Below, in pieces: positions 52,396-64,000 of a stretch of DNA of 64,000 bases. Source of the DNA: Brugia malayi. Its lineage: Eukaryota; Nematoda; Chromadorea; Rhabditida; Onchocercidae. Where the stretch lies: assembly GCF_000002995.4 (NCBI RefSeq), contig NW_025062479.1:10831721-10895720 (forward strand), in the 5' to 3' direction. Position 1 is the first letter of the stretch, and every line of letters begins with the position of its first letter. The notes below the pieces were generated by a model, which had not been told where the DNA came from, did no database searches, and saw nothing but the letters and a program-made list of their open reading frames with translations. The position numbers and the translations under genes were made by a program.

Positions 52396-53011
52396 AAAAA
52401 AAATTTAAAATAAATTTGTTTGATTTTTTTTATCCAAATTCACGCTGCTATACACTTTAAATATTTACTCAGTTATCTTTTGAGTAAATTAAAGTAATCG
52501 TTTTGAAATGATGGTAATAAATAAATATATATTTTTGAAATATCGAAGAAAAAGAGTGGTGTATCGATAAAGTTGATCTTTATTTCATTTTGAATAACAG
52601 TTTATTTTCTTTTTCATCCTTATTTTAATATCAATTACCATAGCAACTAATTGCTACGTTCAATTTTCAATTTAATTTTATTTCATTTCAATTCTTTTCC
52701 ATTCATTTTTCTTGCTACGTTTTCCAGCATATTTCATTCGTAATATATTTTTTTTTCTATTCATTTTTTTTACACATATTCTTTTAACTAGTAACTATAA
52801 ATAATATAAAATATTATTTTAACATTTTCAATGAATAATTAAATATTCAGCATTGTGTAAAATGAAATCAAAAAAAATTTAAGATCGAAAGAAAAATGAA
52901 GGGATTGGTAAAAGTAAAGAAAAAATTACTTTAAGAATGAGAGAAAAATAAGGGAGGAAGAGAAAAGAAAAGCTAAAAAAAGGAACAGCTAATGATGTAT
53001 TATTATTATCA

Positions 53012-53031
53012 TCTATTATTATTATTATTAC

Positions 53032-53070
<39 letters not shown>

Positions 53071-53077
53071 TATTAAT
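53012..53077. repeat. (TTA)n microsatellite
   Basis: An interrupted run of about 20 TTA units with CTA interruptions; it yields an artefactual poly-Leu frame. Confidence 0.9.
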
Positions 53078-56000
53078 TATTATTACTGTTAATGAATTGA
53101 GCTTAACATCAGTATCCGCGAAACCAAACAACCCGATTTTTCCAATTCATATCATTTTCCACTTCATCGTCTATCATTCTGAATGATTTCCTACAATTTC
53201 TCCTTTTCCACCTATCTATCACATCTGTATGTTTTGTTATTTATAGAAATATCAAGCGCCACCCTACAATGATATCATTACAGTTTCAGATTGTGCGCTG
53301 TTGATGAGAAATGCTGTTTATGCCAGAAGCGCCAAATATTACTGAATGCATCATACTTTTAAATGTAATCAATCAGGAATGTTACTTTGAAAGCACATTG
53401 AAAAAATAACTTTATTTATTTGTCAATTTTAGCATATCCATTTTTCTTCGCATTAAAAGAATTTCTATACTTATTTGTTTTATTGAATCATAACTATTAA
53501 TTATTTCATCTCTAATTTCTAATTAGTCATTCACTATTGTTCGACGTCCAATTTTCAGTTAATTACTTCACTTTCAAACATTCAATCATCAATTCTCAAA
53601 AAAAAAAAAAACTTTTCTCTATCATCTTTTTATCAGGAACTTCAATTGCTGTTGAACATTATTGAGATGATATTAATTTACAAAAATAGTTCCAAATTAA
53701 AAAAAAAAAATTCCTTTTAAAACATTCAAGTAACAAAAATTAAATTTTTTATTTTAAAATTTCATCAATTTTTTCTCCATCAATTTTCATTAATTTTCCA
53801 ATTTTTTTGATTTATTTTATTCAATTTTAATTTTTCAATTTAGATATGCTTCAATTTTTTCGAACTTTGCATAATTTTGAGGAAATTTTCAAAAAAATTC
53901 ATGATAAAAAGTTAATCAAAATTTATTTTATAACTTTGTTTCCTTTTAATTTTTAGAAAAAATGAAAAGGTATACTTTACCGTACTCTGTACCCCAAACC
54001 ATCTGTAAATTCACCCAATCGTTCTTTATTTTTATTTCTTTTTTTTTTCTATCAACTATTATGATTCTGGTAAAAGGTCTGGCGAATGCTTCGGTTCATT
54101 AATTTTCAGCCGGTTTATGACTGTGATTTTCTCTCTTGCACTTTATTCATTTTCCGTCTTCTAAATTATTTCAGGTTCTAATCAGTTTGATATGATCCAA
54201 AATTGTCGCAGCCAAAATTTCGATCTGTCAAAATTTTCTCTTTGTTTTTCTTTTCTCAAATAATTCAAAATTTCCAGAATTATTTTTCAAAATTTTATTT
54301 ATCGAATTCATTTATGCATTTATTCATTTCCTGAACGATTTAAAAAAAAAACAAAATGCGGTTTTATGAAAATAATTAAACAATATAAATAGACGATAGC
54401 GGAAAATCTCGCATATCAATTCTAGCAATCGCTACGTGGACCTATGCCAACAATTAGGTTTTCTATCTTTCGTTTCGTTCTTCCGGACTGTTTTAGAATT
54501 TCTTCCGTTTTCTTTCAAATTCTTAATTATCATGCATTATTCCGATTTACTAAACTTTTTCCTGACTCTTTCTTTTTTTCAACGCTTGAGCTTTTCATTT
54601 GGGCATTTTATTTCGTCAGGAATACTTGTTTTTCATTTATTCTGTTTTATTCGATTTTCTACGAATTATTTTTTCCATCAATTTTCTTCATATTTGTCCT
54701 AAATTTGTTACATTTTTTTGCATTACAAATTCTTTGTTGAAAAGGATTTTAGAATTTTAGAGACTTATTTACGTATTTTTCTACTATTTAAAAAAGATTT
54801 CGCATATGAATGAAATGAAAGTGAAATGAAACTTTTAACTAATTTACTAAAAAGTTTTCAAATTAAAAATTAAGTTTAACATCGAAATTTTTTATCGGAA
54901 AGTACTCAAAATTTACTCATTAATCATTTGGATGATGTAAATAAATTTTTTAGTTAAAATTTTTTTTGCTAAGTTTTAATCTAACATGTATGTATATAAA
55001 AGATTGTTCTTATTGTGATTGCAAAATATTAGCAGATATAAATGTATGACAAATTGTTGTAATAAAAATTATTATAATTTCATCAATCATAATAATGGTA
55101 AGTGAAATGATATTGCAACTAATATTTGATTATTATTTCCAGACAAATTTATGAAAGAAAATCGAAAAAGAAAATAACGAGGAAAAAAAGGAACCGAAAA
55201 GTTAACAACAATAATAATATACAACAATTGTTTCTGTATCAGAAACGCAAAGAAATAAAGTAAAAGTTTTTTTTTTTCGCTCTTTCGTTGTTACTTTTTT
55301 TGCTTCCGGAAATTCAGTTTTTTACATGTAAAAACGTCTCTTCCCTTTTTTTATGTGTTTCATTTTATTATTTTATTTTTTTATTCACTTTTTCTGCAAA
55401 TTTCTTGACAAAATTCATTTAATCGCATTATTTAATTGTAATTCTAAAGTTCCTGTGTTTGTTTGTTTGTTTTTTTTTCTCTTCGTTTCTCTTTTTTCTT
55501 TTGCAGTTGAAAACTATCTATTTAATGTAATTGTTCACTATTATTCATCATTATTTTGAATTCGGAATTTTGTATATCAGATAAAAATTTCATTTAGATA
55601 ACTGAAAAAGAAATGACTTATTTCCTTTTCTCTCTTTTTTTTTAAAAAAAATACAGTACATAATAATTGATATATCGCTTTTTTCACTTATTTGGATTTT
55701 TTTTTTTTAAAAAAAGTCCTTTCATTACTGAGGTTACTAATTGATCGATATTTCCACTTTTTTTTTTTGATTTTTTTAATTTATTTATTTCTTTTCTTTT
55801 TTTGACAGTTTTCAGCAGTATATCATCTTTAAATATAGCAATTATCACAAATGAATCTTCAACCATTATTATATTCACATGCATGCCTGTACATATAAAT
55901 ATAAATACAAACAAGGAAATTAGTAAAGCATATGATAGATAAAGAAAAATAACTTCATCCATCTTATTTCTTCTATTACTTTAAAAATATGTAATATTAA

Positions 56001-56534
56001 GCTTTTTTTTCATTTCAAATTTTCATTTTTAGGAAAATGAGAAAGAATTAAAAAGGAAAGAGCAAATGTTGTAATAATGAAATGAAGGATATCATCTTTT
56101 ATATTATTATTATAAAATTATTATAATAATGTTATTATATTGTTCATACAACTAATAAATTTGCAAAGCAACATTAAATGTTCAATGATAATAATTTGTA
56201 AATTATTTAAACCGAGTACTTTTTCAAAACAAAAGATAAAATCTATTTAAAATGGTTAAACATGCACATTTTTCATATAAAATATAAAAAATAACTCCTA
56301 AAATTTGGTAAGTAAAAAATGACTGGAAAAATAAACAAAATCACTTTTATCAATGATTAAAAAGAAAAAGGAAAAAAAAAAAAAAAAAAGATTTGGCCGC
56401 CATATTGTAAACTTTTAACATTGATTCGATTCATAAATCATTTTGGTTAGCTTTGCAATCTTTTTTTTTTATCCTCCCTCTTGGCATAGTTTAGTTATTT
56501 GAAATGAAACATTACAGGAGTTTCTCATCTTTTA

Positions 56535-56536
56535 AG
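56535..56536 (+). promoter_or_regulatory. Predicted spliced-leader acceptor for the ephrin gene
   Basis: TCATCTTTTAAG ends 2 nt before the ATG at 56539. This is weaker than TTTCAG but has the right spacing. Confidence 0.35.
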
Positions 56537-56538
56537 TT

Positions 56539-59500
56539 ATGCTACTATTAGCGGCTAATGTGTTCAAATTATGGATAACATTATTACGCTTTTTTATTGT
56601 ACCATTAATGACATCAGCAACAATATATAATATTAGCTGGATATCAACAAATCCATTGTATGTTGTTTTCTTTTCATTCATTTTCTTTTTCTTTTAATCC
56701 TTTTTTATTTTTTTTTTCTTTTTTCATTATTTGTTTAATTTATATGAATTATTCTGAAAAATAGTTTTTTTTTTTTTAACATAAACTATAATAGTATTAT
56801 ATTTGTTATAAAAAATTTGATAACATTAGACATTCCGTTTTTTTTTATTAAAATTTATTTGATAGTAATTTAATTAGATTTATTTTAGATTAGAAATAAT
56901 AAAAAAACGGATTGAACAAGTTAATTAATTGAGTTTTATAAAGGAACAATTATTTATGAATAAATATTTTTTTAAAAAAAAGCATTAGATATTTCTTTTT
57001 TTTAATTAAACTTTATTTGATAGTAATTTTAATCGGAAATATTATTTTAGATTAGAAATAATTAATTATGAATAAATGTTTTAAAAATGTATTTTCGTTT
57101 GCTAATTTTTTGCTTAGAGTAATCAATAATCATATGAAACTTATTGTTTGTTATGCATAATATAAGCATTATGTTTCATTGTCTTTTTTCTCCCTCTCTC
57201 TCTCTCATTCTCTTTTTCTTTCTTTCCCTCATATATTTCTTTTTTTTTTTTTATAACATGATTAGATCAATTTACTTAACTTTGAATGTGCTACAGTTTA
57301 AAGAAAAAATTCAAAACAATAAATAAAGTAAGAAGATGATTTAAATTCTTATTAAAAGAGTTCCAATTCTTCCAAACAATACTAATAAAAAGCCATTTTA
57401 ATTGAAAATTAAATTTTAGATTTTCATCGGGACGCAACAATATTCCATTATTTATGGAAAATTTAAAAGTGAATGATAGGATACGCTTTAGCTGTTCAAC
57501 AAATGGTACTGAACAAACAGCTATTCACAGAGTGAGAAAATCAATATTAACGTCATATCATGTTACATATTATTCATTTATATATATATATATGTCATTT
57601 ACAATGACTATTCATTATTGAAATAAAAAGGAATAGAGAAAAAAATGAAGCGGTTCAAGTTTAGATTTTAAATTGAAAATTTATATACATAATTATTGTT
57701 GTACTGTTTTATTTCAAAAATATTTAGGTAAATGAACGCGGAGCACTTAATTGCCGTGGCCCAGCAAAATTTATAAATTCACTAATTGGTACATGTATGA
57801 AAGCAAATGATTCAATTATCATTCGTTTACGTGAAATACCAATGCTACCAAATGAAATGTCATATAAACCAGATCATGATTACTTTTTTATAAGTTTGTT
57901 TATTTTGTTTTGTTTTGCTTTGTCTGTTTGTTTGTTTGTTTGTTCTATTTCTTTTTTTTTTTTCTTTTTTGCTTTTATTTTCTATTTTTCTTTGCCTTTT
58001 TTTCAGCAAAAAAAAAAATTTTTTTTCATTTTCTGATTTGTAATATTTTATTTTTTTTCTTTTTTAAAATATAAATTTTCTATTCAAAAAAAAAATATTT
58101 TAAATATTTTCGGAATTATAATATTTTATTTTTTTTTTGTTTTTTAATTTATAACAATTTACAATGTTTTATTTTTTCATGAACTTAACTGCATTATTTT
58201 CATTACTAGTTCACTTTTTTTTTCTTTGTGTATAATCATAAACAATAAATAATTCTTTTCTCTTTTTGAATTGTAATAAGAACAAATTTTTGTGACAGTA
58301 TGCAATGTAATTTGTATTATTATTTTTTTTATAAAACATTAAGAAATTTTTCAAAAATTACATATTATACATAAATGCATCATTATATTCACTTCAAAAA
58401 AATAAATAAAATTAATAACAGTAAAATTGTTAACTCTTTTAGTTTAGGTCAGATTACAGAAGCCAAGGTCATTATCATTATCATTACCATCATTATCAGC
58501 AATAACGTTAATATTACAAATATATATTACACATAAATGCATCATTATATTTATCTGTACAATCATAACTAAATGAAAATGTTCATTCAAGCGAAAAGTT
58601 GATCGACATTAACCTTCTCTTCATCGTTTCATTTTATATCATAAAAATTACAATAATTATCTATTAAGGGAATGCTATATGAAAAAAAAATTTGTTGTAA
58701 AATTTAAAAAAGCACTACTATTTTGTTAAAATTTATTAAAGGAATATATCGAAAATATTAATCTATTTATATCGAAAATATTAGTCTATTCTTTTTATAT
58801 CGAAAATATTAATCTATTTAAGAATAAAAAAAGAAGAAAAGCTTGATTAATTATTACTTTAAAAAAGCAAAATTTATTCTAAATTTAAAAATGCATAATT
58901 TTTTCAGCAACATCAACAGGTGATAAAGACGGCTTAGAAAATGATGAAGGAGGCCTTTGTCGAACAGAAAATATGCGATTGAAAATTCGAGTGGAATCAA
59001 AATGGACAAGAATAAGCCAAAAAAGTAAGTATCGTTAGTAACAAAAAAAAAGGAAAGTGCTAGCATCTACCAAATTATAAGCTTTGTTTTTTTTTTTTTT
59101 TTTTTCTTCTTTTTTTCTGAAAGAAAATAACGATGAAATATTGCTTGCATTGAAAGAAATAAATGTTGAACTAGCTTTTTTTTTAAAAAAAAAGAATTAA
59201 AACTATTATCGACTAATTAAGTTTGCAAAAATTTAATTTACATTTGCGACATTTCTTAATTTTAGAAACAAAAAAAATTTTACTGAGATTTTTGAATTAC
59301 TTCTTATACATCCTGGTATATATTATTGCATTTTTGAAATTAATCCTTGACTCTTATTATCATGCTTTTTTTTATTTTTCAGTTCCAGAATTTACTGCTA
59401 AAAGTGGACCAGTAATGATGATTCCAGTGAATTCTGGTCAGTATGCTGTTCCTGTTGTTTATATCCCAGTAAGTGCTAGCATCTACCAAATTATAAGCTT

Positions 59501-60719
59501 TGTTTTTCTTTTTTTTTCTGAAAGAAAATAACGATGAAATATTGCTTACATTGAAGGAAATAAATGTTGAACTAGCTTTTTTTTAAAAAAAAAATTCAGG
59601 TAGCTCAATCATCTGAAACTAATGAAGGTGATAAAAAGAGACCAATGTTTCCGTATCATTTGTATTTTGCAAATGGACAATTTCAAGCAACAAACTCAAA
59701 TTTGGAAGATTTAGGATCTCAAGCAGGTAATTTTTTTCTTTTTTTTAGAATCAACGTTTGTTTATTTCAACATTTCAGCATTTCATGACATTTTACATAA
59801 TAAACAACAATATGTTTTAAAAATACGAAAAAAAAAAAATTTTCAGGGATTGGTACTCATCCTTATCCTTTTAAAAATTTATTGATGCCTCCTCGTAGTA
59901 GCTTGCTACAAGATAGTAAAGTTTTATTTTTAAAAATTTATTTTAATGAAAATTAAACATGAATTATTATATTCTATAATTTAATAACTATATTAAATTT
60001 TATTCTGATATGTTTGATTAAAATTAAATAGGATATAAATATAATTAGTTAAATTTAATCTAGCATTTTTATTACAGAAAAGTTTGATGCTGGTGATCGG
60101 CCGAAAATTTTCAAACATGTGTCATTTGCAATAAATTCAAATGGATATATTGCACCAAAATTTCTTAAAGAGAAAGAGAAAGACCTTGATTTTGAAATAG
60201 ATTATATGGATTCAGCTACTAGAAGTAAGTTAAGATACGCTAAGTTAGTATTTCATTCATTTTATTGTTGAGTCAAATAATTTATTTTATTTAATTTTAG
60301 GAATGAACAGTTTTTTTTTTTAATTAAACAATTCGTCGCAATTTATTTGTAAAAAAAAAGGGAAAAAAAATGCAATTTAACTACTAATTATAATAAGAAC
60401 GAAAATTTTTAACAAAACTATAAATTTTTTATATTTTATAAAGTATTTGTGCTAAATCTAGTAAGCAGTCAATTACCAACAAAATTATTTTTTTTAGGGA
60501 CCATATCAGTTTTAATATCAAATCATTACGATAGTAGCAAAATTGAATTTGTTGAAAAATTGCGAAAGAAATAATTATTAATATGCATTATTTTATCATT
60601 TACTCCTAATATTTTCTTATTTTTTCTTTTCATTTTTAGGATTATATGAAAAATTTGGAAATGTAGAAAATACAATTATCATTAGCAGCTGTATCGCGAT
60701 CGCAAATGTTCTTATATAA
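56539..60719 (+). CDS. Ephrin, with alternative GPI-tailed or untailed C-terminus
   Basis: Common exons: 56539-56657, 57420-57531, 57728-57893, 58908-59024, 59383-59468, 59600-59726, 59847-59915 and 60078-60224. Exon 8 ends in phase 1 at a perfect GTAAGT. Two downstream exons fit that phase: 60498-60574, ending EKLRKK and TAA (339 aa total), and 60640-60719, ending TIIISSCIAIANVLI and TAA (340 aa total), which looks like a GPI-attachment tail. The receptor-binding domain covers about residues 30-155: YNISWISTNPLF, a Cys at 65, GALNCRGP (C86), GTCMK (C100), DYFFI, then STGDKDGLENDEGGLC (C150). That is the four conserved ephrin cysteines and the signature DGLEN..GG.C seen in nematode EFN proteins. 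Residues 1-28 are hydrophobic enough to serve as signal peptide. Ephrins are membrane-bound ligands for Eph receptor tyrosine kinases and guide cell contacts and epidermal closure in worms. Which C. elegans paralogue it matches is unclear. The post-domain region (about 165-310) is Pro/Lys-rich and not recognised. Confidence 0.88.
56825..57065. repeat. Diverged 158-bp-offset duplication in ephrin intron 1
   Basis: The segment about 56825-56908 (CATTAGACATTCCG, TTTGATAGTAATTTAAT, TTTTAGATTAGAAATAAT) recurs at about 56983-57065 with substitutions and small indels. Confidence 0.75.
58745..58820. repeat. Three-copy 23-28 bp repeat in ephrin intron 3
   Basis: TATCGAAAATATTAATCTAT recurs starting near 58747, 58770 and 58798, the middle copy with one substitution. 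Confidence 0.85.
59055..59594. repeat. Direct repeat pair: intron 5 of the ephrin gene copies a block of intron 4
   Basis: The block AAGTGCTAGCATCTACC ... ATGTTGAACTAGCTTTT occurs at about 59055-59194 (intron 4) and about 59471-59594. The second copy fills essentially all of intron 5 (59469-59599). Outside the T and A runs only two substitutions are visible. Confidence 0.93.
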
Positions 60720-63600
<2,881 letters not shown>

Positions 63601-63613
63601 GTAAAAAAAGAAA

Positions 63614-63631
63614 ATGGGTGGATGTTGTAGC
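63614..63631 (+). CDS. Possible first exon MGGCCS of a gene running off the right edge
   Basis: ATG at 63614 encodes MGGCCS and is followed at once by GTAAGT (63632). Gly2 followed by Cys residues is a typical dual N-myristoylation and palmitoylation signal of membrane-tethered proteins. A TTTAATAG acceptor 13 nt upstream could serve trans-splicing. If the donor is not used, the frame stays open for 38 codons (VSNRPLESLKRMAYLGYF...) with another donor candidate (CGATGTAAGC) inside. No downstream exon is visible in the remaining 370 bases, so this is a weak call resting on motif and splice context only. Confidence 0.3.
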
Positions 63632-64000
63632 GTAAGTAATCGACCACTTGAAAGTTTGAAGAGAATGGCATACCTGGGTTATTTTCGATGTAAGCATATT
63701 TGTTTACTCTCACTTGGATATAGTATTTAATGATAAGATAACAATCCATTTATTTTCGTGAATTAAGTCATTGAATGACAATAATTATAATAACCGATGT
63801 GATAGTGTTTTAGCTGAATTATCATATGAATTGCAATTGTAATTATATATATAATTGAGTAAATTATAGCTCATTTATAGCAATTTATAAAATTTATGAC
63901 ACTTTATAAATAAATAATTTATAATTTATCTAAACAATTTATATCCTATTATTATTATTGTTATTGTTATTATTATTATTATTACCATTATCATCATTAT

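Larger units (their letters stand above)
49763..56534. other. Intergenic region between the ion channel and ephrin genes
   Basis: About 6.8 kb, almost all A/T tracts with (TTA)n runs (53012-53077) and a perfect 12-bp hairpin at 52369-52395. One 46-codon frame at 53962-54102 starts 5 nt after a TTTTTAG, but nothing in it is recognisable. No multi-exon gene could be assembled. Confidence 0.55.

Noticed and set aside
53240..53345. GC-richer patch with AAGCGCCACCC and AGAAGCGCCAAAT, considered as a MITE or tRNA remnant
   Set aside because: The two GCGCC words are in direct orientation, no terminal inverted repeat or cloverleaf could be built, and no A/B box pair was found.
54436..54740. Two overlapping Phe-rich plus-strand ORFs (88 and 98 aa)
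   Set aside because: They are in different frames of the same T-rich stretch, with no splice context or family resemblance; treated as chance.

Overview
The window looks like an extremely AT-rich nematode chromosome segment, probably of a spirurid or filarial-type (clade III) worm. Three things point that way. Coding exons are short and separated by AT-rich introns ending in TTTTAG or TTTCAG. Several start codons sit 2 to 28 nt after a strong acceptor with no upstream exon, as expected for spliced-leader trans-splicing. The recognisable genes have clear nematode and animal orthologues. Assignment below the phylum is inference. Much of the non-coding DNA is homopolymer runs, AT microsatellites and degenerate trinucleotide arrays. 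Almost every open frame longer than 60 codons is therefore either one exon or low-complexity noise, and the genes had to be assembled exon by exon from splice sites, reading phase and family conservation.

Layout. (1) About 1-16.2 kb, minus strand: the 5' part of a novel-type protein kinase C (delta/theta class, like C. elegans tpa-1). Four exons are visible and cover the C2 domain; a 12.5 kb first intron is packed with simple repeats, and the C1 and kinase domains lie beyond the left edge. (2) 16.2-28.1 kb: a repeat-rich gene desert. It contains an 86-bp and a 35-bp minisatellite (the first just inside intron 1), a 46-bp degenerate repeat, a perfect 20-bp inverted repeat, a pre-miRNA-like foldback, and one small ORF with a signal-peptide layout. 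(3) 28.2-31.4 kb, minus: an unrecognised coiled-coil gene with at least eleven exons, nearly all phase 0, one of which carries an apparent 1-nt frameshift. (4) 34.6-38.2 kb, minus: PA2G4/EBP1, complete, nine exons. (5) 39.7-43.1 kb, plus: EDEM1 (GH47 ER mannosidase-like), complete, ten exons, divergently oriented to PA2G4. (6) 44.9-49.7 kb, plus: a Cys-loop ligand-gated ion channel subunit, eleven exons, with an unusual pore motif and one defective splice acceptor inside TM2. (7) 56.5-60.7 kb, plus: an ephrin, with two competing terminal exons that encode a GPI-tailed or an untailed protein. (8) 60.8-64 kb: simple repeats and a possible first exon (MGGCCS) of a gene running off the right edge.

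The genes do not form an obvious pathway. PKC, ephrin and the ion channel are signalling genes; EDEM1 acts in ER-associated degradation; PA2G4 acts in ribosome biogenesis and translation. The 27.6-43.5 kb block is visibly less AT-biased and less repetitive than the flanks. No CRISPR array, rRNA, tRNA or intact transposon was recognised. No defence or other prokaryote-type system is present. The most unusual signals are the altered pore of the channel, the intron-sized copy in the ephrin gene, the two ephrin C-termini, the small secreted-type ORF beside a perfect hairpin, and the tandem duplications placed at EDEM1 splice sites.
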